DNA from: Cacconaster sp045642485
GTDB taxonomy: Bacteria; Bacteroidota; Bacteroidia; Bacteroidales; UBA932
Length of the DNA stretch: 13,270 nucleotides
Reading direction: 5' to 3'
NCBI GenBank assembly: GCA_045642485.1
Contig: JAZUIV010000078.1
Location: 1 to 13,270 of the forward strand
Shown: one piece after another, positions 7,243-13,270 of the stretch
How the letters are laid out: every line of letters starts with the position of its first letter
Numbering within the stretch: the stretch's first letter is position 1
Notes under the pieces: model-generated
The model's database searches: none
Told to the model about the DNA's origin: nothing
Seen by the model: the letters and a program-made list of their open reading frames with translations, nothing else
Made by a program: the position numbers and the translations under genes

Positions 7243-7745
7243 TGGGCGACAGTAGCGTTGAAGATGTCTTCCACAAGTTTTTCGACAATCGCGTCGCAGA
7301 GAGTCGCTTCCACCATATCGAGAGAGTTCTGGGAGTCATAGTCTTCGTATGCCGCGAAGGACTGTTCCAGGTCATCTTCCGGGTGCTTGACGTTGGTGAA
7401 TTTGATTTTTACTGTTACGGTCAGGCGGTTCAAAGCCGCGACCTCCTGTGCGGTGATTGCGGCGGCGCGCACGTCATACGACTCGATTGTGGCGGTGATG
7501 TTGAGGTCTCCGTCCTCTTCGACGGCTTCGAGCCTGGTCATCTTCCTGAACTTGTCGTTGAGGGATTCTGTCAGCTGATTTGCCAGAAGGGGATTGGTCT
7601 TGAGGGCCTTGTTCTCTACCGGCTCGATGCAGATGGTCTGGACGTCCGGCTGAATGGAGGTTCCGCTGAAGGAGTAGATGCCGCATCCTGCAAGCAGGGG
7701 CAGAATCGAGATGGCGACAATTATATATAGATAGGTGTGTCTCAT
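7236..7745 (-). CDS. lptE: LPS-assembly lipoprotein LptE, Bacteroidota type
   Basis: 169 residues. LptE plugs the LptD barrel and helps place lipopolysaccharide in the outer membrane. The start MRHTYLYIIVAI is a lipoprotein signal with lipobox LLAGC (C21), followed by the Bacteroidota LptE signature IYSFSGTSI and VQTICIEPVEN. The remainder fits the alpha/beta fold (NPLLANQLTESLNDKF, then strand-rich segments). The start codon directly abuts the stop of the sigma-54 activator gene (7746-7748), and the 3' end overlaps the next gene by 7 bp. Name assigned from these motifs and gene order. Confidence 0.9.
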   Translation of the reverse strand: MRHTYLYIIVAISILPLLAGCGIYSFSGTSIQPDVQTICIEPVENKALKTNPLLANQLTESLNDKFRKMTRLEAVEEDGDLNITATIESYDVRAAAITAQEVAALNRLTVTVKIKFTNVKHPEDDLEQSFAAYEDYDSQNSLDMVEATLCDAIVEKLVEDIFNATVAQW

Positions 7746-8885
7746 TTATCCGTTCATTTCCTTTATTTTTCTGTAAAGCGTGCGCTCCGATATCCCGAGT
7801 TCCCTGGCCGCATCTTTCCTCCGTCCCCCGTGTTTGGCAAGTGCCTTGCGGATCAGGTCGCTGCTCGCATCCTGTATGGAGAAGGTCGTCTCCTCCTCAA
7901 CCTTGCTGCCCGTGACATCCTCCGGGTGTATCATAAGCTGCGGCCGGCTCACGACGATATTGTCCGACCCCGCCCCCCTTTCAATCTGCTCCTTGAGCAT
8001 ATCGACCTCCTGCCTGAGCTGGAAGAGTATCTTGAAGATTATGTCGCGGTCGCTCAGATAGTCCGCTCCGGCTTCCGAAGACTTGACGGGCAGCTTTTCG
8101 CTCTTGTCTGTGGGAAGATATGCGGCCAGCACCTCGGCGGAGATGAGACGATTGTGCTCCAGTACGGAAATCTGCTCCGCAACGCTCTTGAGCTGGCGGA
8201 CGTTGCCCGGCCAGCGGTAGGCTTCCAACAGTTCCACCGCTTCGGGAGTGAGCTTGATGGTGGGGGTGAGGTACTTGTCTGCGAAATCCAATGCGAACTT
8301 CCTGAACAGAAGGTGAATGTCCTCTTTCCTATCCCTCAGCGGAGGAATGTTGATGGGGACGGTGTTGAGCCTGTAGTAGAGGTCCTCACGGAATTTTCCG
8401 GTGGCGATGGCTTTCCTCAGGTTGATGTTGGTCGCTGCAATCACGCGGACATTTGTCTTTTGCACCTTGGAGGAGCCAACCTTGATGAATTCGCCTGTCT
8501 GAAGGACCCTCAGCAGCCTGACTTGTGTGGATAGGGGCAACTCCGCCACCTCGTCGAGGAACAGGGTACCTCCGTCCGCCTCTTCGAAATATCCTTTCCT
8601 GGTCTCGATGGCTCCGGTGAAGGAACCTTTTTCGTGACCGAAGAGCTCGGAGTCTATGGTCCCTTCAGGGATTGCTCCGCAGTTGACGGCTATGTAGTCG
8701 TTGTGCTTTCTCGGACTGTTGTGATGGATTACCTGAGGGATTACCTCCTTTCCCACGCCGCTTTCTCCTGTTACCAGTACGGAAAGGTCTGTGCCGGCAA
8801 CTTGAAACGCCACCTCAATGGCGCGGTCAAGCTCGGCATTGTTACCGATGATTCCGAAACGCTGTTTTATCTGCGACAAATCCAT
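7746..8885 (-). CDS. Sigma-54-dependent transcriptional activator (AAA+ and Fis-type HTH, no receiver domain)
   Basis: 379 residues. It is an enhancer-binding ATPase that opens promoters held by RpoN. Motifs in order: Walker A GESGVGKE (40-47), sigma-54 contact loop GSFTGA (87-92, a Ser variant of GAFTGA), Walker B GTLFLDE (106-112), the arginine region REDLYYRL (166-173), sensor II WPGNVRQL (225-232) and a Fis-type helix-turn-helix (about 357-376, DAARELGISERTLYRKI). There is no N-terminal receiver or sensor domain: the AAA+ module starts near residue 10, so activity may be set by expression level or a partner protein. It is the first gene of the operon with lptE, the TPR gene and secG. ATG 8885 lies 11 bp after a TAAATTTG box. 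The targets cannot be read from this window. Confidence 0.95.
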   Translation of the reverse strand: MDLSQIKQRFGIIGNNAELDRAIEVAFQVAGTDLSVLVTGESGVGKEVIPQVIHHNSPRKHNDYIAVNCGAIPEGTIDSELFGHEKGSFTGAIETRKGYFEEADGGTLFLDEVAELPLSTQVRLLRVLQTGEFIKVGSSKVQKTNVRVIAATNINLRKAIATGKFREDLYYRLNTVPINIPPLRDRKEDIHLLFRKFALDFADKYLTPTIKLTPEAVELLEAYRWPGNVRQLKSVAEQISVLEHNRLISAEVLAAYLPTDKSEKLPVKSSEAGADYLSDRDIIFKILFQLRQEVDMLKEQIERGAGSDNIVVSRPQLMIHPEDVTGSKVEEETTFSIQDASSDLIRKALAKHGGRRKDAARELGISERTLYRKIKEMNG

Positions 8886-8896
8886 TCTTCAGAATA

Positions 8897-8904
8897 CAAA
8901 TTTA
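8897..8904 (-). promoter_or_regulatory. Putative -7 element of the sigma-54 activator operon
   Basis: TAAATTTG on the minus strand matches TAnnTTTG exactly, 11 bp before ATG 8885, predicting a leader of under 10 nt. No TTTG is seen at the -33 distance, so the promoter is only half convincing. The operon could also receive read-through from the tRNA-Leu transcript upstream. Confidence 0.45.
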
Positions 8905-8951
8905 GACAATCAGACGGAATCCCCGATAATATCTGGAAATTCCGCCTTTTG

Positions 8952-9035
8952 TACCCGGAGCCGGGGTCGAACCGGCACAGCCTCGCGGCCACTGGTGTTT
9001 GAGACCAGCGCGTCTACCGATTCCGCCATCCGGGC
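8952..9035 (-). tRNA. tRNA-Leu (anticodon CAA)
   Basis: The minus strand folds as an 84-nt class II tRNA. The acceptor stem is GCCCGGA with TCCGGGT (first pair G-U), and discriminator A is at 8952. The D-arm contains GGTAGA. The anticodon stem CTGGT / ACCAG has loop CTCAAAC, giving CAA, which reads UUG. A long variable arm follows, as expected for leucine tRNA, and the T-arm GCCGG-TTCGACC-CCGGC is intact. CCA is not fully encoded (ACA follows the stem). It lies between the operon below and the acyltransferase gene above, and has its own promoter. Confidence 0.95.
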
Positions 9036-9048
9036 ATCGTAGAGAATA

Positions 9049-9079
9049 CAAAGGTATTAAAAAAATAACACTATGCAAA
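9049..9079 (-). promoter_or_regulatory. Promoter of tRNA-Leu
   Basis: On the minus strand TTTG (9076-9079), 19 bp, then TACCTTTG (9049-9056) is an ideal Bacteroidota promoter. The predicted start is near 9046, about 10 nt before the mature tRNA end at 9035. Read directly from sequence; the match to consensus and spacing is complete. Confidence 0.75.
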
Positions 9080-9275
9080 AAAAGAGAAGAACGGAACTGA
9101 CGACACCTTTCTCATTTCCGCCGGTGGAATGCAAGTCGCTCACAATCAACGCTTAAAGCAAACATACCCCGCCTTTTCGAGAGGGGGGTTAAAATACCTT
9201 ATTCACTGAAAGTCAGCAAGTTCCATACCACTGCCCCCTGCGAACAGTCTGCAGACGTTCATCTGGACAAATGAA
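9080..9275. other. Gap between the tRNA promoter and the acyltransferase 3' end; no gene seen
   Basis: About 195 bp without a convincing coding frame. It contains a 10-bp palindrome, GTCTGCAGAC (9247-9256), and a C-rich/G-rich pair (CCCC near 9167, GGGGGG near 9183). Neither is followed by a T-tract on the minus strand, so I do not call a terminator for the acyltransferase gene. Confidence 0.4.
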
Positions 9276-10391
9276 TTATAACCTGATGAACACCTTGTTC
9301 CTGTAGAGAATCCAGAGGATGAAGAACACTATGGCAAAATTACCGAATGTCACCCATACATTGTACCACTCTCCCAGATGCCGGGCAAGGCCATAACTCA
9401 GGGATTCAACCACACTCCGAAAGTTCACCACCTCCCCGAGGAGATAGGCCGCTATGGAGTTCGTTCCATAAATACGCAGCCATTTCACTCCTGAAGACCA
9501 GCCTCTGTAATCTATCAGGTAATGGAAAAGGCCTATCAGTATGAAGCTGAAACCGCCCGCATACAAAGCCATGCTGCAGGTCCATATCTTCTTGATGATG
9601 GGCATCTGCAAGTCCCACAGCAGAGCCGTGAGAACCAGAATCACTCCATAGGCAATGAGTTTCAGGGCATTCTTCCTCTTATCATTTCCGCGCCTGATTA
9701 TCTGCCCGGCAAAAGAACCGAGCATAACCGTCACGGCAAATGTCAGGCTGCTGAATATCCACGTATAATTGTAGTATTCGGAAAAATGCCATGCACCGGA
9801 AGAATCATATTCAACCCCGTCCATATGACTCCCCAGAACAGCCCTGTCAATCTTCATCGGAAGATTGCCTTCAGGCGTGAAATCACCGAGGAAGGTAGCA
9901 GGGGCCCAATACAGCAGCAACAGGAAAGCCGCCGCAACCACCTGCCATTTCGGTTTCAGGTTAAGATACAGGACTGAACTTACCAGATAACCGGACGCTA
10001 TCGCCTGCAGCGTATTTGAATAGTATCTGAAATATCTGGGGTCCAGCCCCAGCAGGTTGCCCTGGACAATCATTCCGAACACCCACAGCAGAAGGATGCG
10101 CCGCGTTATCCTGACATACGCCTGTTTCTTGTCGTCCCTGTACTTTTCCATAGAAAACGGGATTGTCGCACCGGCCATGAACATAAACATAGGCATCACC
10201 ATATCCCATACACGGAATCCTTGCCAAACCTCATGGTCGAACTGGAACAGTATCGCGTCCATCCAGGGCTTGTCGACAACACCGCCTATGGACCAGAGCA
10301 GCGGCTGGAAGAATACCAGCATAAACAATACGAGCCCCCTGAGAACATCAAGGGAAAGAAGCCTTTCGGCTTTAATGTTTTTCGTCTCCAT
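9276..10391 (-). CDS. DUF5009/NagX-type membrane acyltransferase (HGSNAT-like)
   Basis: 371 residues with about ten hydrophobic segments, an inner-membrane protein. The N-terminus has the family mark RLLSLDVLRGL (10-20). A second conserved block follows at 51-80 (FDHEVWQGFRVWDMVMPMFM and then FMAGATIPFS), which includes the H-x(2)-W-x-G and D-x(3)-P-x-F pattern of the heparan-alpha-glucosaminide N-acetyltransferase/DUF5009 group. Such proteins are thought to move acetyl groups across the membrane onto amino sugars, and in bacteria often sit next to glycan-use genes. Here the neighbour is a divergent GH31 glucosidase. ATG 10391 directly precedes the conserved N-terminus. The family is fairly sure; the substrate is not. 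Confidence 0.88.
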   Translation of the reverse strand: METKNIKAERLLSLDVLRGLVLFMLVFFQPLLWSIGGVVDKPWMDAILFQFDHEVWQGFRVWDMVMPMFMFMAGATIPFSMEKYRDDKKQAYVRITRRILLLWVFGMIVQGNLLGLDPRYFRYYSNTLQAIASGYLVSSVLYLNLKPKWQVVAAAFLLLLYWAPATFLGDFTPEGNLPMKIDRAVLGSHMDGVEYDSSGAWHFSEYYNYTWIFSSLTFAVTVMLGSFAGQIIRRGNDKRKNALKLIAYGVILVLTALLWDLQMPIIKKIWTCSMALYAGGFSFILIGLFHYLIDYRGWSSGVKWLRIYGTNSIAAYLLGEVVNFRSVVESLSYGLARHLGEWYNVWVTFGNFAIVFFILWILYRNKVFIRL

Positions 10392-10420
10392 ACCGAAACT
10401 GTTATCAACTCACGCTATTA

Positions 10421-10454
10421 CAAATATAACCTATTTTTCCCTATCAGTCTCAAA
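10421..10454 (-). promoter_or_regulatory. Promoter of the DUF5009 acyltransferase gene
   Basis: On the minus strand TTTG (10451-10454) and TATATTTG (10421-10428) are separated by 22 bp, one more than the usual upper spacing. The -7 box is perfect. It predicts a leader of about 27 nt before ATG 10391. It lies back to back with the GH31 promoter in a 140-bp divergent region. Confidence 0.6.
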
Positions 10455-10494
10455 CTGCGCGATAAGACATTAATAAACCAACCCCAACGACGAC

Positions 10495-10525
10495 TTTGAA
10501 AAATCCCGGGAAAAAGGTAAATTTG
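10495..10525 (+). promoter_or_regulatory. Promoter of the GH31 gene, predicted near-leaderless
   Basis: TTTG (10495-10498), 19 bp, then TAAATTTG (10518-10525) is an ideal match. The start of transcription would fall near 10529, only about three bases before ATG 10532. This decides the start codon: an in-frame TTG at 10496 is part of the -33 box and would lie upstream of the transcript. Confidence 0.7.
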
Positions 10526-10531
10526 TGTATT

Positions 10532-12712
10532 ATGAAACCGACCCGATCATATCTGACAAGGAGTGGAGTCGCTGTATTTGAGCCTGAAGGCTATGTCCCT
10601 TCCCTCCATTCCCCATCCCCGATTTTCATTGAAGAACTGAAATGCGCCGCGCCTCTGGACGACGGTTGGAATCTGCGCCCCTCTTTCCGAAAAAGACTTG
10701 GAAAGAACTGTGTGACAATCGATACCGGAGATGCGGATCTTTACGGAACCGGCGAGGTGAGCGGCAACCTGCGCAGAAACGGTGACAGCCAGACCTTCTG
10801 GAACACCGAAAACCCCACAGGCTATCTGCACAACGGCAAGCAGATGTACCAGTCTCATCCCTGGGTACTCGGTGTACGGAGGAACGGCACGGCATTCGGC
10901 ATCATAGCCGACACCACCTGGAAGACCTCTCTCTCCCTGAAGGACGAAATCCGATTCTCGAGCAAGGGGCCCGCATTCAGGGTAGTCATCATCGAAAAAG
11001 AGAATCCCGCGGAGGTTATGAAGACCCTTGCCGACCTGACCGGAAAAATGGCCCTTCCTCCTCTCTGGGCTCTGGGGAACCAGCAGTGCCGATTCAGCTA
11101 CTACCCTCAGGAAAGAGCCGCGGAGATAGCCGACACTCTGCGCAGCCATAGGATTCCCTGTGATGTCATCTGGCTTGACATTCACTATATGGACCGCTTC
11201 AAAATCTTTACCTTCAATCCGGAAGGCTTCGACAAACCTGAAGAATTGAACCGTCATCTGCACGAAAACGGATTCAAGACGGTCTATATGATTGACCCCG
11301 GAGTCAAGATGGAGAAAGGATATTTTGTCGATGACCAGGGAGTGGAAGGAGATTATTTCGTCAGGGACAGAAAGGGAAAGATCTACCACGGAAGAGTCTG
11401 GCCGGGCCAGTGCCACTTCCCGGATTTCACAATGCCTCAGGTAAGAAAATGGTGGGCCGGACTTTACAGGGATTTTCTCTCCAAAGGAGTGGACGGAGTC
11501 TGGAACGATATGAACGAACCCTCCGTATTTGTCGGTTTCGGCGGCACGATGCCTGAAAGCAACCTCCACCGGGGTGGAGATGAACTGCCGGCAGGCCCCC
11601 ATGCCCGCTATCACAACATCTACGGAGAGCTGATGATACGCGCCACCCTTGAGGGAGTGAAAGCGGCCAGACCGGAAAAGCGCCCTTTCGTTCTTTCCCG
11701 CTCGAATTTCCTTGGCGGACAGCGCTATGCGGCAATGTGGACCGGAGACAATTACAGCGACTACAGCCAGATGAAGGAATCCGTGCCGATGTGCCTCAAC
11801 ATAGGACTGAGCGGGCAGCCGTTCGCAGGACCTGACATCGGAGGCTTTATGAGGGATTGCACACCTGACTTGCTCCGCCATTGGACATCTTCGGGAGTCT
11901 ATTTCCCTTTTGTCCGGAACCATTCTGCCGAAGGTACGGCGAATCAGGAGCCGTGGGTCTTCGACACTCAGACCGAGGACATCTGCAGGCGGGCCATTGA
12001 AAGGAGATACCGTCTTCTCCCCTATATCTACACGCTTTTTGAAGAGGCCTCCCGCAGCGGATTGCCGGTCATAAGGCCCGTCTTCTGGGCGGATTTCAAG
12101 GATACTTCCCTCCGAACCGAACAGCAGGCGTTCCTTCTTGGCGGCGACCTGCTCATAATTCCCCGCTGGTGCGAAAATCCCTCTCTTCCCAAGGGCAACT
12201 GGGAACTTTTCTCCTTTGAAGAAGAGGATGACGGATATCAGTCCTATCTGGCCATCCGTCCGGGAGCCGCTGTTCCCGTCACGGAGGTATTCCAGAATAC
12301 GGTGGAATACAATACTCTCAACCTGACTGTGCTCGTCAATCCGGATTCGGACGGCAGAGCCTCCGGCTTCCTGTATGAAGATGAGGGTGACGGATATGGA
12401 TACAAGGAGGACGTTTTCGCGAGATATTGCCTTTCTGCGGAAAGTGAAGGAAACAGGCTCACTTTAAGCGTTTCCAAGGCAGAGGGAGAACTGCCACAGC
12501 CGCAGCGGAGAATCCGCATAGGACTTGTCCGCGGCGGGAAAGTGCATTTTTCCGAATGGTCGGAGGGCAGTTCCGTCTCGATTGAGATGCCTGCAGAAGA
12601 ATCCTGCGGAACCGGCTTTTCGGAATTGAAGTTCGTCTCTCTGAAGAACGGCTCAATCTCCCGCAAATTCTCGAAGGCAGACCTTATACTATTTGCTTTG
12701 CAAGGAAAATAG
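10532..12712 (+). CDS. GH31-family alpha-glucosidase, cytoplasmic
   Basis: 726 residues from ATG 10532. GH31 enzymes hydrolyse alpha-glucosidic (or, in some branches, alpha-xylosidic) bonds with retention. The catalytic nucleophile is D326 in WNDMNEP (324-330), and the acid/base is D406 in MWTGDN (402-407). Other family blocks are YGTGE (71-75), the N-domain substrate region near 88-111, PPLWALGNQQCRFSYY (176-191), VIWLDIHYMD (212-221), GPDIGGF (433-439) and RYRLLPYIYTLF. The C-terminus ends in beta-sandwich domains (FLYEDEGDGYGY). There is no signal peptide, so it probably acts in the cytoplasm on imported oligosaccharides. The divergent neighbour is a membrane acyltransferase. Aglucosidase activity is the best guess from sequence; substrate linkage is not resolved. 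Confidence 0.95.
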   Translation: MKPTRSYLTRSGVAVFEPEGYVPSLHSPSPIFIEELKCAAPLDDGWNLRPSFRKRLGKNCVTIDTGDADLYGTGEVSGNLRRNGDSQTFWNTENPTGYLHNGKQMYQSHPWVLGVRRNGTAFGIIADTTWKTSLSLKDEIRFSSKGPAFRVVIIEKENPAEVMKTLADLTGKMALPPLWALGNQQCRFSYYPQERAAEIADTLRSHRIPCDVIWLDIHYMDRFKIFTFNPEGFDKPEELNRHLHENGFKTVYMIDPGVKMEKGYFVDDQGVEGDYFVRDRKGKIYHGRVWPGQCHFPDFTMPQVRKWWAGLYRDFLSKGVDGVWNDMNEPSVFVGFGGTMPESNLHRGGDELPAGPHARYHNIYGELMIRATLEGVKAARPEKRPFVLSRSNFLGGQRYAAMWTGDNYSDYSQMKESVPMCLNIGLSGQPFAGPDIGGFMRDCTPDLLRHWTSSGVYFPFVRNHSAEGTANQEPWVFDTQTEDICRRAIERRYRLLPYIYTLFEEASRSGLPVIRPVFWADFKDTSLRTEQQAFLLGGDLLIIPRWCENPSLPKGNWELFSFEEEDDGYQSYLAIRPGAAVPVTEVFQNTVEYNTLNLTVLVNPDSDGRASGFLYEDEGDGYGYKEDVFARYCLSAESEGNRLTLSVSKAEGELPQPQRRIRIGLVRGGKVHFSEWSEGSSVSIEMPAEESCGTGFSELKFVSLKNGSISRKFSKADLILFALQGK

Positions 12713-12730
12713 CACTCTTTACATCATAAG

Positions 12731-12754
12731 TTAGTATATCAAATTTGATACTAA
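12731..12754. promoter_or_regulatory. Upstream operator of the HipB-like gene
   Basis: TTAGTAT (12731-12737) is the mirror complement of ATACTAA (12748-12754), and within them TATCAAATTTGATA (12737-12750) is a perfect 14-bp palindrome. The two symmetries are offset by one base, as if an AT had been added to an ideal TTAGTATC half-site. It lies just upstream of the -33 box. Confidence 0.65.
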
Positions 12755-12756
12755 AA

Positions 12757-12787
12757 TTTGCATAGTAAGAATATACCATTATATTTG
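12757..12787 (+). promoter_or_regulatory. Promoter of the HipB-like gene
   Basis: TTTG (12757-12760), 19 bp, then TATATTTG (12780-12787) matches the Bacteroidota consensus. The predicted start near 12790 falls inside the downstream operator, so bound repressor would block initiation. The leader to ATG 12808 would be about 18 nt. Confidence 0.75.
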
Positions 12788-12788
12788 C

Positions 12789-12804
12789 GTATCAAAACAG
12801 ATAC
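12789..12804. promoter_or_regulatory. Downstream operator of the HipB-like gene
   Basis: GTATC-AAAACA-GATAC is an inverted repeat with a 6-bp spacer, the same TATC-N6-GATA layout as the core of the upstream operator. The two centres are 53 bp apart, close to five helical turns. Three of the four half-sites read TAGTATC on one strand or the other. E. coli HipB operators are TATCC-N8-GGATA, related in half-site but wider in spacing. Confidence 0.65.
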
Positions 12805-12807
12805 TAT

Positions 12808-13134
12808 ATGGATATTCTTGATGCATTGATGATATATGAATCCACCGACGAGCAGATTCTTGGTGAGATTCGAAGGCGGCTTGCGCGGATGCGAAGGAGC
12901 TGCTGTCTCTCACAGGAGGAGCTCTCACAGCGCTCCGGCGTGTCGATAGCCACAATCAAGAGGATAGAGGGGCAAGCCCCGCAGGACATCAGCCTGTCGA
13001 TTCTCATTAAACTTTTGCGCTCGATGACGCAGCTGGAGGGAGTCGGGACCCTCGTACCGAAGCTCCCGGACTCTCCATTCGCCATCAAGGCTGACGGAAC
13101 GAAGATGACAAGGATATCAAGCAGACTTATCTGA
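12808..13134 (+). CDS. XRE-family helix-turn-helix regulator, HipB-like antitoxin candidate
   Basis: 108 residues. A cro/C1-type helix-turn-helix spans about residues 20-75, with the recognition region SQEELSQRSGVSIATIKRIEG (35-55). The leading MDILDALMIYEST and the basic tail (TKMTRISSRL) are typical of small regulators that precede HipA kinase-toxin genes. In such pairs the antitoxin binds palindromic operators and represses its own operon; the two operators around this promoter agree. No hipA follows. The stop TGA (13132-13134) lies within the terminal repeat, so the last base of the final codon and the stop come from the repeat and the C-terminus may be slightly altered. The toxin gene may be beyond the repeat or lost. 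It could also be a stand-alone repressor. Confidence 0.8.
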   Translation: MDILDALMIYESTDEQILGEIRRRLARMRRSCCLSQEELSQRSGVSIATIKRIEGQAPQDISLSILIKLLRSMTQLEGVGTLVPKLPDSPFAIKADGTKMTRISSRLI

Positions 13135-13270
13135 GTTTTTCAATTTTCTGTACTAAAAAGTCTGTTTCTCGACCTTGGGCTTGGCGAGACGGCCGCGGCG
13201 CCTCGTAGTCTGTTTGGCTTTGGAGACGTAGACCGGTGCGCAACAGTCCGGGATCGGGAAGTCGAAGGCC
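13130..13270. repeat. Right copy of the perfect 141-bp terminal inverted repeat
   Basis: Exact reverse complement of bases 1-141. Here it begins one base before the last HipB-like codon is complete and supplies that gene's stop codon. Reading inward from the right, the same gene fragment ends at 13153, so the fragment and the HipB-like gene converge with 18 bp between their stops. Confidence 0.95.
13153..13269 (-). CDS. 3' end of an unrecognised gene (right copy), possibly a transposase tail
   Basis: Identical 38-residue C-terminal fragment to the one at the left end, read on the minus strand and ending at TAG (CTA at 13153-13155 on the plus strand). It enters from the window edge. It is convergent to the HipB-like gene, an arrangement expected from an inserted element rather than a native operon partner. 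Family not recognised. Confidence 0.5.
   Translation of the reverse strand, partial: AFDFPIPDCCAPVYVSKAKQTTRRRGRLAKPKVEKQTF

Noticed and set aside
7737..8534. Long plus-strand open frame inside the sigma-54 activator gene
   Set aside because: It is antisense to an unmistakable AAA+ protein and has no recognisable motifs.
9165..9192. CCCC / GGGG hairpin as terminator of the acyltransferase gene
   Set aside because: The stem has mismatches and no T-tract follows it on the minus strand.
10496..10531. TTG start at 10496 adding 12 residues to the GH31 protein
   Set aside because: The TTG is part of a perfect -33 box and the -7 box lies inside the extension, so the extension would not be transcribed; ATG 10532 is preferred.
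10547..11923. Long minus-strand open frame (458 codons) inside the GH31 gene
   Set aside because: It is antisense to clear GH31 catalytic motifs, with no promoter or domain of its own; a shadow of codon bias.
1..13270. Composite transposon or genomic island bounded by the terminal repeats
   Set aside because: The interior holds core housekeeping genes (secG, lptE, tRNA-Leu) in conserved order, so it is ordinary chromosome between two repeat copies rather than cargo.
1..13270. CRISPR arrays, retron or phage-defence clusters
   Set aside because: No spaced direct repeats, reverse transcriptase, nuclease or defence-type gene group is visible.

Overview
The window looks like one complete metagenomic contig from a member of the Bacteroidota, most likely Bacteroidales. 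Three things point there. Several genes carry the characteristic promoter pair, TTTG at -33 and TAnnTTTG at -7 with 19-22 bp between. There are almost no Shine-Dalgarno sites. The block sigma-54 activator - lptE - TPR protein - secG is a Bacteroidales-style gene order. GC content is moderate and most of the genes are housekeeping or carbohydrate-related.

Layout from left to right. (1) 1-141 is a perfect inverted copy of 13130-13270 and holds the last 38 codons of an unrecognised gene reading inward. (2) 147-2984 encodes a large surface or secreted gluzincin-type protease (HEYTH plus EGIA) with a TolB-like propeller and a barrel-like C-terminus; its N-terminus is missing exactly at the repeat edge. 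(3) A promoter and a 139-bp imperfect palindrome precede an unknown single-span membrane protein (3230-4126). (4) A GH127 beta-L-arabinofuranosidase lipoprotein lies on the minus strand (4207-6060), converging on the previous gene. (5) A 226-bp MITE-like element with perfect 18-bp terminal inverted repeats (6088-6313) sits between the GH127 promoter and the secG terminator. (6) The minus-strand operon 8885-6374 runs sigma-54 activator, lptE, TPR protein, secG, with abutting or overlapping genes and a strong terminator hairpin. (7) tRNA-Leu(CAA) at 8952-9035 (minus) has its own near-perfect promoter. (8) A DUF5009/NagX-like membrane acyltransferase (9276-10391, minus) is divergent from a cytoplasmic GH31 alpha-glucosidase (10532-12712, plus), each with its own promoter. 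(9) A HipB-like XRE regulator (12808-13134) has a promoter flanked by two matching palindromic operators; its stop codon lies inside the right copy of the terminal repeat.

How the genes fit together. The lptE/secG operon links envelope assembly (lipopolysaccharide export and the Sec channel) with an enhancer-binding regulator. GH127, GH31 and the acyltransferase are glycan-handling genes but form no SusC/SusD locus. The HipB-like gene looks like the antitoxin/autorepressor half of a HipBA-type module whose toxin would lie beyond the contig end.

The main structural point is the pair of 141-bp inverted ends. They fit two copies of the same mobile element (probably an insertion sequence whose transposase tail is the 38-codon fragment) in opposite orientation, one of them inserted in the protease gene. 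The exact length of 141 also equals a common maximum k-mer size of de Bruijn assemblers. The edge is therefore partly an assembly-graph feature, and the true repeat probably extends outward. I see no clear, previously undescribed multi-gene system. The best candidates for novelty are the terminal repeat, the palindromic leader and the MITE-like element.
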